The notes beneath the pieces were generated by a model, which made no database searches, was not told where the DNA came from, and saw nothing but the letters and a program-made list of their open reading frames with translations. Shown piece by piece: positions 6,008 through 15,183 of a stretch of 64,000 nucleotides of DNA. Numbering within the stretch: the stretch's first letter is position 1; every line of letters begins with the position of its first letter. A program made the position numbers and the translations under genes. The stretch is from positions 352,258 to 416,257 of the forward strand of contig JBKJRC010000003.1 of NCBI GenBank assembly GCA_046594915.1. Reading direction: 5' to 3'. The stretch is from Methylotenera_A sp046594915 (GTDB lineage Bacteria; Pseudomonadota; Gammaproteobacteria; Burkholderiales; Methylophilaceae).

Positions 6008-7948
6008 TTAAGGATCCAGATTTTCTGATTCTTTTAATGCGCCAGTTTTAAAAGCGCGATTGGCGGTTTGATAATAGGCAATTGCTTCATTGAGTAAAAT
6101 ACTGTCCATTTTTGTGGAAGTAGATTCCATCGTAATTGGATCTACCTTGTAAGCCTCTACTTTTTGTTTGGGACTTAACACGATTAAAGTATCATTTTTG
6201 TAATAGCCCAACTCCTGATAATTGCTGATAAAAGCACGTGGAGCAATTTGTTCAGCTTTTTCTTCAAATAGTGATTGTCCAAAAAAGTGTTCATCGCCCT
6301 TTTTACCCAACACATCTAATAGCGTAGGCACGATATCTATTTGGCTTGCCATGCGGCTGTAATGGGCGGCTGGCAACATATCTGGTGCATAAAAAATGAG
6401 TGGAATATGATATTTAGCCACAGGCAGTTTGGTTTTACCTGCCACTGATGCGCAATGGTCAGCAACAATCACAAATAAAGTGTCTTTAAACCAAGGTTTA
6501 GTTTTGGCTTTTTCAATCAATTGGCCAATCGCGTAATCGGTATATTTGACGGCGCCATCTCGATTACCTTGTGGTAAATCAATTTTGCCTGCCGGAAACG
6601 TAAATGGCCGATGGTTGCTGGTCGTCATAATCTGTGCGAAAAATGGTTTACCACTTTTAACGGTTTCATCTAAATGCAACAGCGCATTATCAAATAAACT
6701 TTCATCGTCCACACCCCAAATATTTTCATGCTGTATGGTTTTTTTATCAAAATCAGTACGGTCTACTACTTTATAATCATTGCCTTTGTAATAAGCATTC
6801 ATGTTGTCAAAGTAACCGTAACCGCCATAAATAAAAAAAGTGTTAAACCCTTGCAACGTTAACATTTCACCAATGGTGGCTAGGTGTTCGTTATTAGGGC
6901 GATGCACTATTGCCTGGCCTGGGATGGGTGGAATCGCAATAGTGAGTGCATCCAATCCACGTACGGTGCGCGTGCCCGTGGCAAAAATTTTGTCAAAAAC
7001 CAAGCCGTCTTTGGCTATTTTGTCCAGGTTTGGGGTTAAGTGTTCAGTGTTGCCATAAGCGCCAACATAACTTGCAGACAAGCTTTCTACCGAGATCAAT
7101 ACAACGTTTTTAGGCCGCCGCGTAAAACTGCCCATCTCAAATACTTCGACTGGATGCGCATTTTCTGACAGTACATCCGTGGTTAATTTGCGCTCAACCT
7201 CTAAACCGCGCAGTACTTTATCTGCCTCGGTTTGCGGCATGGTTTTATAAAACTTGTCATAATCGAGCTCATTACGCCGCATGGCCGAAGCCAGCGTAAA
7301 TAAGCCGTTGCCCGATAACTCATTGGCATAGGCATTTTTACTAAGTGCCATCTGATCGGCATTAGCAAAATGGTAACTCAATAACGGCAAGCCTAACAAC
7401 GCCAATAATAAGATGATCTTTTGTTTGGCGTGTAAAGCGTATTGCCTAAAAGCAATAAACCTGTGCGCTAGCCACATCATGCAAAGCGCAATCACCGCAA
7501 TACTTAACACTATTAATGGCACAGAATATGATTCACGAATATTGCCGATTACTTCGTGCGTGTAAATAAGGTAATCGACCGCGATAAAATTGAATCTGGT
7601 GGTGAATTCTTGCCAAAATATAACTTCCGACACAACACCAAATATCAAGCTAAAAGTAACAATGTAAGCGATGCCCCATTTTAATATGGACAGCCAATTT
7701 TTGCTGCGCCAACTATTTGGTAACACAATTGAAATCAATAGCCAAGGCACGATTAAATAAGCCAGCGTACTTAAATCAAACCATAAACCACGGCTAAACA
7801 TTTTAATGGTTTGGCCTAAAGTTAGCTGGGTTGGACCAACATCTATCCAAAGTACCAACCGTAACAATAGCCACAAACTCAGTGCGATTAAGCCTAAAAA
7901 TACCACAAAAGGCAGTTGAATACGGCTTGATTTTAATGATTTTTGCAT
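6008..7948 (-). CDS. LTA-synthase-family sulfatase-fold membrane enzyme
   Basis: 646 aa. The N-terminus has about five membrane helices up to residue 195. A periplasmic alkaline-phosphatase-like domain then starts at NVVLISVESLSASYVGAYGN (281-300, metal-ligand E288). The nucleophile loop ATGTRTVRGLDAL (323-335) holds the family's catalytic threonine, and ADHC gives D497 and H498. Such enzymes transfer phosphoglycerol or phosphoethanolamine from phospholipid headgroups to glycans or lipid A in Gram-negatives. Which acceptor is used here cannot be told. It is followed by the COG4705-like gene and preceded by a PAP2 phosphatase and a second sulfatase-fold gene, forming an envelope-modification group. 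Confidence 0.88.
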   Translation of the reverse strand: MQKSLKSSRIQLPFVVFLGLIALSLWLLLRLVLWIDVGPTQLTLGQTIKMFSRGLWFDLSTLAYLIVPWLLISIVLPNSWRSKNWLSILKWGIAYIVTFSLIFGVVSEVIFWQEFTTRFNFIAVDYLIYTHEVIGNIRESYSVPLIVLSIAVIALCMMWLAHRFIAFRQYALHAKQKIILLLALLGLPLLSYHFANADQMALSKNAYANELSGNGLFTLASAMRRNELDYDKFYKTMPQTEADKVLRGLEVERKLTTDVLSENAHPVEVFEMGSFTRRPKNVVLISVESLSASYVGAYGNTEHLTPNLDKIAKDGLVFDKIFATGTRTVRGLDALTIAIPPIPGQAIVHRPNNEHLATIGEMLTLQGFNTFFIYGGYGYFDNMNAYYKGNDYKVVDRTDFDKKTIQHENIWGVDDESLFDNALLHLDETVKSGKPFFAQIMTTSNHRPFTFPAGKIDLPQGNRDGAVKYTDYAIGQLIEKAKTKPWFKDTLFVIVADHCASVAGKTKLPVAKYHIPLIFYAPDMLPAAHYSRMASQIDIVPTLLDVLGKKGDEHFFGQSLFEEKAEQIAPRAFISNYQELGYYKNDTLIVLSPKQKVEAYKVDPITMESTSTKMDSILLNEAIAYYQTANRAFKTGALKESENLDP

Positions 7949-7967
7949 AAATTTCTTTTTGATATTG

Positions 7968-8711
7968 TTAAAGTGAATGGCTAAAAATTAATGATTGTTG
8001 CGGGTTTTTTTCGCGTTTTTTATTTGGCGAATAGCAAAGGTTGAGTAAAACTAAAACTAACCAAACCACCCATGCTGCCCACAGCGTATGCGATAGAAAA
8101 TGTGCGCCGCGAATCATTTGCGCCCAACCCATCACAAAGCCCAGTATGAGTGAAATCACCAAGCTGGAACACGCAAACAACGGCTTTGTCTGTCTAAACG
8201 CAAAGTAAATTGCCATTAATGCAAAACCACCACTGGCATGCGCTCCCGGCCAGCAATGCCCTGATGCTGCCCCGTTTGGCAAGTTTGCCAGTAATGGATA
8301 ATATAAAAATTTGCCACCAAAATCGGTTAAGTCCCAAGGGCAAGCATGCATGCTCTGGCTTTTGATGGCCGCCACTGCGAAGGTGCTGAGTATCATCCCC
8401 AAAAATGCCCAGCCTAATTGAAGACGAACCAATGCGGTTAGCTTTAATCTGCCACCGAATATTACTAAGGAAAGCATGGTTAATGCAATCGAGATAACAA
8501 GATATTTCAATCCAAAATGCATAACTTGCACCAAAAAAACATCGTGCTTTAAACTAAATACTTTATTTTCCGCATCAAAATAAGGGTTAATTAAATCAAA
8601 ATCCAGGTGAGTTTTCGGGTAAATCCACAGTAAAAATACTGCGGATATTAACAAGGCAAAGGCTTGCTTAATGTTCCACACAGTTGATTGAGATAAATTC
8701 AAAATGGTCAT
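7968..8711 (-). CDS. PAP2-family membrane phosphatase
   Basis: 247 aa with six likely membrane helices. PAP2 signature parts are visible: a lysine-containing segment KSQSMHACPW, GHCWPGAHASGGFAL (active-site histidine region) and RGAHFLSHTLW (second histidine). Family members dephosphorylate lipid phosphates or diphosphates (undecaprenyl-PP, phosphatidate, lipid A 1-phosphate) on the periplasmic face. Its place between two phospholipid-headgroup-type transferases suggests it removes phosphate from an envelope lipid; substrate unknown. Confidence 0.87.
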   Translation of the reverse strand: MTILNLSQSTVWNIKQAFALLISAVFLLWIYPKTHLDFDLINPYFDAENKVFSLKHDVFLVQVMHFGLKYLVISIALTMLSLVIFGGRLKLTALVRLQLGWAFLGMILSTFAVAAIKSQSMHACPWDLTDFGGKFLYYPLLANLPNGAASGHCWPGAHASGGFALMAIYFAFRQTKPLFACSSLVISLILGFVMGWAQMIRGAHFLSHTLWAAWVVWLVLVLLNLCYSPNKKREKNPQQSLIFSHSL

Positions 8712-8745
8712 GGTTATGTTGAGTTTGGCCTGTTTGCGATGCGGC

Positions 8746-10674
8746 TCATTTTGAATCTAATTTCTTAGTGCGTTTGGTAAAGTGACTTAAATCACGCATG
8801 ATTTGCATATTGCTGGCGCGTTTCTTTTCCAGCATGGCTTTGGCTGCCGCACCGGTAATTGGAACATCTTGCATGGTGCTGACTTTTTGCATAAAAAATG
8901 CTTTACCATCGACTGGTTGCACAATTTTTACGTCTTTGTCCACATAAGCCAATTTGTCCCAATCGGCAATATAGGTGTGGTCGCGTGTTTCATCGCTGAA
9001 TAAGTTAATACCAATGCTGTAATCACTATTTGGATTGGTTACACCTAGCATGGGCATAATGGTTGGCACAATATCGCTGTGGCTGGTTAATTGATCAACA
9101 ACTTTTGCCGCTTGTTTAGGCGCGTAAATTACCAACGGCGTACGCACTTGCTCATCTACAAAAGTAGAATTGTGTCCCCAAAAACCGTGTTCCATAAACT
9201 CTTCGCCATGGTCGCCCACTAAAATTACAATGGTGTTATCCAGCAGGTTTTTGTCTTTAAGGTAATCAAACACGCGTTTATATTGGCTGTCTAAATGATG
9301 CACAGCGTTGAGGTAGCGATTTTTAATCGGCACGATATCCTGGCGCAGTGTTTCTTTACTCAAAGCGGCGTAATTCAAATCATCGCGATACGGTGTTGCA
9401 ATCACACTTTCTGGTGGAAAAAAGTAACGTGCGTGCGGAGATTCAAAAAACATAAAGGTAAAGAATGGTTTCGTAGTGTCACGCTGCTCAATAAACTGCA
9501 GTAAATCACTGACATTCTGCTGGTCATTCTGCCAGGAAATTTTGCCGTTACGTTGCAAAGCCTGCATTTTATTTTCTGGCACTTGTGCAAAAACGGTCCT
9601 ATCAAATTCTGGATAGCTAAATAGCGCGCTGGTAAAAAAACGCATCTGGTAATCCTGTTTATGCATTACATCAATAATCGCCGCGCCGTGTTGTTCCTGC
9701 AAAAACTGAAACCAGTAACTGGCTGGAAGGCCCATGAACATGCTAAAAATGCCTGCGCGCGTACCATTGCCACCACTATAATTCTGGGTAAAGCGCGTCG
9801 CTTGTTTGGCAAATTGCCAGGTATTAGGCATGATGTGTTCGTTTAAAGTATCTGCACGCCAAGATTCTGCCGCCAGCCAAATGATGTTGTAAGGTTTGGC
9901 TGGTTGCTTAAATTGAATCGGATTAAGCGGATAATTGAGTTTGCCCTTGATTTTAAGTGCGGTGTCGCGCGTACCCGTTAATCCCATCGCCCTGAATAAA
10001 CTGCGTGAAGAAACGGTTTGGTAAAAAGGTACCGCCTGCGCAACCGACGCTAAACCGTTAGACGTAAAGCGGTCAAAAGCAAATGTCATGTGCAATGCAA
10101 TTACCGCCACTACGGCAACTAATGCAAAACGCCAATTGGGGATAAAGTTGAATGCACTCACTTGATGCGCAAATTGGCTTTGATTTAAACGAACGGCAAT
10201 AAAATGTGCTAAATAAAGCAGCACAATTTGCACAACTAAAAAGCCCAATGCAATCGCTGCAAAGCTTAAATCGGTGGCAGCGCTTCCGCCCAGCGATTCC
10301 AATCCACCAGGTGTAAACACTAAATTTAAGATGAATCCATTGATATACATACCATATAAGGCGTATAGCTTGGCGTTTGCATAAAATAGTAAAGTCGTTA
10401 TTGCGGTGGTTATTATTGCAACGGCGTAAACCGTTTTTTGGCGGTTATTTTGCTGGGATTCAACCTTGAGGAGTTTTTTGCTGATGTGCGTAATGACATA
10501 CGCGGGAATTAAATAAAATACGCCGTACATCAACAGCGCAACGCATAAAAATACAAAAGCCAGGCTATTTTCTGCATAAATAACCTGAAACTCAATGGCG
10601 TTGGAAGCTAAAAGTAAGATTAATAGGTAACTTAAAGCAAAAAATAGACGTAAAACGGTATTCAGTAATGGCAT
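8746..10674 (-). CDS. YejM/PbgA (LapC)-like inner-membrane sulfatase-fold protein
   Basis: 642 aa: about five N-terminal helices (to residue about 200), then a sulfatase-fold domain beginning YNIIWLAAESWRADTL (E270) with GGNGTRAGIF (T305) and later GDHGEEFMEHGFWGHNS. The linker LNYPLNPIQF followed by PYNIIWLAAESW is what I recall from YejM/PbgA, the regulator that couples lipid A supply to LpxC degradation in enterobacteria. Unlike E. coli YejM, the metal and nucleophile residues look intact, so it may be an active transferase or phosphatase. It is first in the run YejM-like, PAP2, LTA-synthase-like. The dyad at 10820-10838 lies upstream. Confidence 0.75.
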   Translation of the reverse strand: MPLLNTVLRLFFALSYLLILLLASNAIEFQVIYAENSLAFVFLCVALLMYGVFYLIPAYVITHISKKLLKVESQQNNRQKTVYAVAIITTAITTLLFYANAKLYALYGMYINGFILNLVFTPGGLESLGGSAATDLSFAAIALGFLVVQIVLLYLAHFIAVRLNQSQFAHQVSAFNFIPNWRFALVAVVAVIALHMTFAFDRFTSNGLASVAQAVPFYQTVSSRSLFRAMGLTGTRDTALKIKGKLNYPLNPIQFKQPAKPYNIIWLAAESWRADTLNEHIMPNTWQFAKQATRFTQNYSGGNGTRAGIFSMFMGLPASYWFQFLQEQHGAAIIDVMHKQDYQMRFFTSALFSYPEFDRTVFAQVPENKMQALQRNGKISWQNDQQNVSDLLQFIEQRDTTKPFFTFMFFESPHARYFFPPESVIATPYRDDLNYAALSKETLRQDIVPIKNRYLNAVHHLDSQYKRVFDYLKDKNLLDNTIVILVGDHGEEFMEHGFWGHNSTFVDEQVRTPLVIYAPKQAAKVVDQLTSHSDIVPTIMPMLGVTNPNSDYSIGINLFSDETRDHTYIADWDKLAYVDKDVKIVQPVDGKAFFMQKVSTMQDVPITGAAAKAMLEKKRASNMQIMRDLSHFTKRTKKLDSK

Positions 10675-10819
10675 TTTTTATTGATCGTAATGAGTGTTGC
10701 CATTACTATCGCAAACATGGTGCCAACTAAATTTTAAAATGAAAAATAAAGCTAACCAATTGTTTTAGATATATTTAATTTTATAAAGCACTCATTAATG
10801 ATGGAGTTAACACAAAATT

Positions 10820-10838
10820 TAATGCAATAATTGCATTA
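10820..10838. promoter_or_regulatory. 19-bp palindrome in the 10675-11014 gap
   Basis: TAATGCAA-TAA-TTGCATTA is a perfect dyad about 150 bp upstream of the YejM-like gene. A second imperfect hairpin (about 10848-10869) follows, and a strong terminator follows that. The dyad may be an operator; no factor is suggested. The rest of this 340-bp gap is AT-rich without genes. Confidence 0.35.
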
Positions 10839-10922
10839 ATTCACTTTAAAACCCTGCAAAATTTGCAAGGTTTTATTGGTTAACCATGACATTAATAAGC
10901 TTAGTTTTTATCCTAAAAATAC

Positions 10923-10957
10923 AAATAAAAGCAGCTCCTCAAGAGCTGCTTTTATTT
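10923..10957. terminator. Strong bidirectional terminator
   Basis: 15-bp perfect stem (10923-10937 with 10943-10957) around a 5-base loop. The arms end in AAATAAAA/TTTTATTT, so it can stop transcription in either direction. It lies 58 bp after the stop of the minus-strand exported-protein gene. Confidence 0.85.
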
Positions 10958-11014
10958 AATGCGAAGTATGAAGTAAATAATGAAATGCGTTACGAATATC
11001 TCAGCGTTGAAGTT

Positions 11015-11389
11015 TTAACGATTATTAAAAAAGGCAATATTCATCACACGATCATTCACAAAAGTAATTTCAGTTTGTTTGTAGGTGTTTTTTGGGTCGT
11101 ATCGCACAATGCTTTTGTAATACCACATTTCAATAACAACTGGTTTTTTACCTTTTTCTTCATCGACATTTTTGCCTATCACCGCGCCTGCATTGGTCGG
11201 TTTAACAGCGAGTTGTTTTTTGGCTGGCGTACCTAATTTGCTCAATACTATTTTTTTTGACTTACCACTAAAGTGATTTAAAAATTCGTCCTCAGTATAC
11301 GTTTTGCCTGCCGCGGTGACTGCATTGGTTAAACCAAGTGCTAATAAACCTGCCATTAACACTAATATCGTTTTAAAGTTCGTTTGCAT
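11015..11389 (-). CDS. Small exported protein, possibly BamE/SmpA-like fold
   Basis: 124 aa from the ATG at 11389 (GGGA ribosome site); a start 18 codons upstream would spoil the signal peptide. Residues 1-27 form a Sec signal (TILVLMAGLLALGL, then AxA-type cleavage near NAVTAAG). The mature part, with VLSKLGTPAKKQ, IEMWYYKSIVRY and a C-terminal TEITFVNDRVMNIAFF, resembles the small alpha/beta fold of BamE/SmpA proteins (GxP turn, then strands ending in V-x-x-V). There is no lipobox cysteine, so it is not BamE itself. Function unknown. Confidence 0.6.
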   Translation of the reverse strand: MQTNFKTILVLMAGLLALGLTNAVTAAGKTYTEDEFLNHFSGKSKKIVLSKLGTPAKKQLAVKPTNAGAVIGKNVDEEKGKKPVVIEMWYYKSIVRYDPKNTYKQTEITFVNDRVMNIAFFNNR

Positions 11390-11459
11390 AAATCGTTCCC
11401 ATAAAAAAGCCAATTGGCTATTCAGTCTTAACGCCTGTATCAAGCCAATGTTGACGTAA

Positions 11460-12236
11460 TCAACTGAATGTTAATTTTAAACCATCATAGCCTGCAAGCA
11501 CTTGCCCTTGCGTAATATCGGCCAGTTTGTCGGTCAAAGTCTGATATTCTAAATCATGTGTCATGTGAATCATATAAGTTTGTTTTGCTTTGATACGACT
11601 TGCATAACTTAAGCTTTGTTCCAGATTAATATGCGTTGGGTGCGCCGTTTCACGCAAACAGTCCAATAGCAAGATATCTAGATTATCTAAAAATTCAAAT
11701 GACGATTCTGGAATCGCTGAAACGTCTGTCAGATACGCAAGATTACCGATGCGATAACCATGAATATGGCTTTTGCCGTGCAATACGGGAATTGGAATAA
11801 TCGGCACACCAAAAAGGTGAAAAGCTTGTTCAACAGGCGCGATGCGTAAAACAGGCAAATCCCAGAAATCAGTTGGCTCACGCAGCGTATAGCCAAATTT
11901 CTGTTGAATATGCGCGACTGAATCCGCCTTCGCATACAGCGGAATCTGCGCACGCTGAATTTGGCAAAAAGCGCGTAAATCATCAATGCCGTGCAAATGA
12001 TCGGCATGCGTATGCGTGTAAAGCACGGCATCCACGCGCTTGATATTTTCACGCAAGGCCTGCAGCCGCAAATCTGGCCCGGTGTCGATTAAGATATTTT
12101 CACCACTTTTCAGCGTAATCAGACTTGAGCAACGCAAACGTTTATTACGTGGATTAGGCGATTGGCAGGTTGCGCAACCACAACCCACCACAGGCGTGCC
12201 TGCGCTAGATCCTACGCCTAATAACGTGATTTGCAT
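11460..12236 (-). CDS. MBL-fold metallohydrolase, PhnP-like
   Basis: 258 aa. The metal motif HTHADH is at H75-H80, with further histidines (ACAT-free region; VLHGKSHIHGY; MIHMTHDLEY) filling the two-metal site. An N-terminal cluster VVGCGCATCQ (C19, C21, C24) matches the structural zinc site of PhnP, the cyclic phosphodiesterase of phosphonate breakdown. No phn genes are near, and many bacteria carry this gene next to tatD without phosphonate genes, so the substrate is uncertain. It lies 74 bp after tatD on the same strand and probably ends that operon. Confidence 0.82.
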   Translation of the reverse strand: MQITLLGVGSSAGTPVVGCGCATCQSPNPRNKRLRCSSLITLKSGENILIDTGPDLRLQALRENIKRVDAVLYTHTHADHLHGIDDLRAFCQIQRAQIPLYAKADSVAHIQQKFGYTLREPTDFWDLPVLRIAPVEQAFHLFGVPIIPIPVLHGKSHIHGYRIGNLAYLTDVSAIPESSFEFLDNLDILLLDCLRETAHPTHINLEQSLSYASRIKAKQTYMIHMTHDLEYQTLTDKLADITQGQVLAGYDGLKLTFS

Positions 12237-12310
12237 GGCTAATTATTGTGCTTTTTTATTTTTGCGTTTATTTACTGTACTTTATTAGCGCTATTTCAGC
12301 GCTTTTTTAT

Positions 12311-13084
12311 TTACTGCGTCTTTGCGTGCTTAAACAACGTAAAAAAGTTATCGGTTGTCGCTTGCATCACTTCTTGTAAACTAATACCGCGCAAATTGGC
12401 AATTTCTTGCGCGACGTATCTCACATAAGCGGGCTGGTTGGTTTTGCCGCGGAAAGGAATAGGCGCTAAATAAGGAGAATCCGTTTCTACCAGCATTTTA
12501 TCCAGCGCAATTGCTTTCGCCACTTCTTTTAATTGCGTGGCATTTTTAAAAGTCACAATGCCAGAAAACGAGATATAAAAGCCCATTTCTATCGCCGCCA
12601 GCGCGACTGGCAAGCTTTCGGTAAAGCAATGCATCACGCCGCCCACTCTATTTGCGCCCTCTTCTTGCATGATGCGCAACGTGTCTTCTGCCGCACTTCT
12701 GGTGTGAATAATGAGTGGTTTATTGGCTAAAATGGCAGCTTTAATGTGCGTGCGAAACCGCTCGCGCTGCCATTCCAAATCGCCTGTTAATCTAAAATAA
12801 TCTAAACCGGTTTCACCAATCGCCACAATTTTAGCGTGTTTGGATAGGTTAACTAACACGTCTACAGTAGGTTCTTCGATATCTTCGTAATCAGGATGCA
12901 CGCCCACAGAAGCATAAAAATTGTCAAATTGCTCGGCCAAGCTTAACACTTCAGGAAATTTATCTAATGTGACAGAAACGCACAGTGCATGCCCCACTTG
13001 CGCATCTTGCATCGATTGCCTGATTGCGTGAATATTACTGACAATTTCAGGGAAATTAAGGTGACAGTGCGAATCTACTAACAT
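12311..13084 (-). CDS. tatD: TatD-family metal-dependent deoxyribonuclease/hydrolase
   Basis: 257 aa TIM-barrel hydrolase. The metal motif DSHCHLNF (D4, H6, H8), AIGETGLDYFR (catalytic glutamate), PLIIHTRSAAEDTL, GGVMHCFTES and the final ETDSPYLAP are all present. The family includes 3'-5' exonucleases and D-aminoacyl-tRNA-type hydrolases. Its place after tmk-holB-pilZ is the conserved proteobacterial order, where the gene is often called ycfH. Confidence 0.93.
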   Translation of the reverse strand: MLVDSHCHLNFPEIVSNIHAIRQSMQDAQVGHALCVSVTLDKFPEVLSLAEQFDNFYASVGVHPDYEDIEEPTVDVLVNLSKHAKIVAIGETGLDYFRLTGDLEWQRERFRTHIKAAILANKPLIIHTRSAAEDTLRIMQEEGANRVGGVMHCFTESLPVALAAIEMGFYISFSGIVTFKNATQLKEVAKAIALDKMLVETDSPYLAPIPFRGKTNQPAYVRYVAQEIANLRGISLQEVMQATTDNFFTLFKHAKTQ

Positions 13085-13129
13085 AACAGGATTAAATTTA
13101 AAGGCTACGAAAAAGTATATGGCTTAAAA

Positions 13130-13510
13130 CTACATCGTGTGTGTGGGGCGATTGGATTTTAACGTGCCACCCAATAATGACTCAATTTTGTTTCTCACTT
13201 CTAAACCTCCATCTTTGTCGCTAAACTGGACGCCAATACCTTGCGGGCGATTGGCTGACGCGGCAGGCGTTGTCCACACCACTTTCCCCACTACTTTTAG
13301 CTTGATTGGATCATCCACCAGACTTAACAGCATAAACACTTCTTCGCCAATTTTAAAGTTTTTATTGGTGGGGATAAACAAACCACCACCTTTAATGTAG
13401 GGCATATAAGCTGCGTATAAAGCAGATTTTTCTTTAATAGCCAGCGACAAAACGCCAGGCTTACTCGCTGATTGATCGGTATTGGCAGTAATATTGGCTT
13501 GCGTACTCAA
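13130..13510 (-). CDS. pilZ: PilZ-domain protein (type IV pilus biogenesis)
   Basis: 126 aa, start TTG at 13510. A single PilZ domain (GGGLFIPTNKNFKIGEEV, VVGKVVWTTP, GIGVQFSD). It lacks the RxxxR and DxSxxG c-di-GMP signature, as does canonical PilZ of Pseudomonas, which works through PilB and FimX without binding the nucleotide. The holB-pilZ-tatD order is the same as in pseudomonads and supports the name. No other pilus gene is in the window. Confidence 0.88.
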   Translation of the reverse strand: MSTQANITANTDQSASKPGVLSLAIKEKSALYAAYMPYIKGGGLFIPTNKNFKIGEEVFMLLSLVDDPIKLKVVGKVVWTTPAASANRPQGIGVQFSDKDGGLEVRNKIESLLGGTLKSNRPTHTM

Positions 13511-13543
13511 TTGAAATCTTTCTTTTTGCTGAATAAAAAAGTG

Positions 13544-14524
13544 TTAACTAAAGATTTTAGTATAGTGCAAAAGCATGTTTTCTAGCTGCATTTCATTACT
13601 TAATGGGTGGTTTGCCATTTTTTTTGCATCCACTAATCTTTGCTGAAAATTCAATAACAAATTCAAGTTTACGCTTTTGCATAAAGCTTGCAAAGCGCTA
13701 ATGTGCTGTACGTGATAGTTGGATTTTTGTGTGAGTTTATAAATAGTTAAATCAAAAATCCACTTTTGCAACGTGTCGATGGCGCGCTCCATTCCCAGCG
13801 TTAAAAACAATGGCGCGCAAGTAAATGGCTGTAATTTAGCACCCAGCGTAAGCTGCTGAATCAAATTAATTGTCATGTCGCTATCTGCAGCAGTTTGCAA
13901 TACAAGTAAAGGTGCTCCGCCTGTGTAATCCAGTAGATTTTTTGCATTGCTAACATGTTGTTTTTCAAGCCAGCTCAAAGCATCTTGTTTGTTGGGCAAT
14001 GGCATATCAATCGCCTGACAGCGACTGATAATGGTGGGCAATAAGCGCTGTGGCTGGTTGCTAACCAATAAAAATAAGTTCTTTGCCGGCGGTTCCTCTA
14101 GCATTTTTAATAGCGCATTGGCAGAAGCGATATTTAAAGTCTCGGCAGGCGAAATGAGAATTACGCGGTAACTATTCACTTGGTGATGAGATAAACTTAA
14201 ATAATCAATCAGTTGGCGTATTTGTGCAACGGAAATCTGCGTTTTTTTTATTGCTTTTTTCTTCGGCGCATCTTCACTTACGTCAGCGTCTTCTGGACTA
14301 ATCAAGCGAAAATCTGGATGGTGCATTTCATTAAACCAAATGCAACTGGCACACACGCCGCAGGCATGCGTTTCAATTGGCGCTTTGCATAACAGGCTGC
14401 GCGCTAATTCCAGTGCAAAATCGTGTTTGCCCGTGCCGGCGCAACCGCGCAACAGCAATGCATGTGGCAATGCTTCGCGTTGCTGCATAATATGTTGCCA
14501 TTGTTTTTTTTGCCAAATATACAT
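13544..14524 (-). CDS. holB: DNA polymerase III delta' subunit
   Basis: 326 aa clamp-loader subunit. AAA+ features: a Walker-A-like LLRGCAGTGKHDFALELA, a zinc-binding set (CKAPIETHACGVCASCIWFN) and the SRC sensor motif (TIISRCQAID). Length is normal. It overlaps nothing and sits 5 bp after tmk, in the conserved mltG-tmk-holB order. Confidence 0.93.
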   Translation of the reverse strand: MYIWQKKQWQHIMQQREALPHALLLRGCAGTGKHDFALELARSLLCKAPIETHACGVCASCIWFNEMHHPDFRLISPEDADVSEDAPKKKAIKKTQISVAQIRQLIDYLSLSHHQVNSYRVILISPAETLNIASANALLKMLEEPPAKNLFLLVSNQPQRLLPTIISRCQAIDMPLPNKQDALSWLEKQHVSNAKNLLDYTGGAPLLVLQTAADSDMTINLIQQLTLGAKLQPFTCAPLFLTLGMERAIDTLQKWIFDLTIYKLTQKSNYHVQHISALQALCKSVNLNLLLNFQQRLVDAKKMANHPLSNEMQLENMLLHYTKIFS

Positions 14525-14529
14525 ATTAA

Positions 14530-15180
14530 TTATAGAGATGCAATTATTTTTTCAACTATCACGTTAACTTTTTCAATCGATTGATTGGCGTCTACTACAT
14601 GAAAAATATGAGTATTTTCTGCCGCTCTTAATAAATAAGCTTGGCGTAATTTTTCAAAAAATTGTGCGTTTTCACGTTCAAACTTATCAGGCTCACGCGC
14701 TACAGCTAATCTTTGCAGACTGATTTCAACAGGCACATCAAACAATAATGTGGCGTCTGGCCGTAAATCGCCTTGCACCCATGTTTCTAGTTGCTGGATT
14801 TTTTTCACTGGCACACCTTTGGCGCCGCATTGGTAGGCATAAGTTGCATCAGTAAATCGGTCTGACACCACATAAGCGCCGCGCGCCAAAGCCGGCTCAA
14901 TCACATTGGCGATATGCTCGCGCCGCGCGGCAAACATCAGCAGCGTTTCGGTTTCGGCGTGCATGGGTTCATGCAACAGCAACTCCCTCAGTTTTTCGCC
15001 CAATGGCGTTCCGCCCGGCTCTCTGGTCGAAATCACTTCTAATCCGCGGGCTTGTAGCGATGCGATAATCGTGGGTATATGCGTGCTTTTGCCTGCACCG
15101 TCCATGCCTTCTAGCGTGATGAATTTGCCTTTTTTTATCGCATTGGTATTTATTGCGTCAGTTTTTGTTGTAAGCATCAT
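14530..15180 (-). CDS. tmk: Thymidylate kinase
   Basis: 216 aa; makes dTDP from dTMP. The P-loop LEGMDGAGKSTH, the DRF-containing YVVSDRFTDATYAYQ and TREPGGTPLGEKLRELLL motifs are diagnostic. A tail of about 14 residues precedes the usual start; the ATGs at 15180 and 15177 are both possible. Only 3 bp separate it from mltG, so the two are co-transcribed and probably coupled. Confidence 0.95.
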   Translation of the reverse strand: MMLTTKTDAINTNAIKKGKFITLEGMDGAGKSTHIPTIIASLQARGLEVISTREPGGTPLGEKLRELLLHEPMHAETETLLMFAARREHIANVIEPALARGAYVVSDRFTDATYAYQCGAKGVPVKKIQQLETWVQGDLRPDATLLFDVPVEISLQRLAVAREPDKFERENAQFFEKLRQAYLLRAAENTHIFHVVDANQSIEKVNVIVEKIIASL

Positions 15181-15183
15181 TTT

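Noticed and set aside
10886..11236. Plus-strand ORF of 116 codons across the terminator
   Set aside because: It runs through a strong terminator hairpin and antisense to the signal-peptide-bearing gene; the product has no domain.
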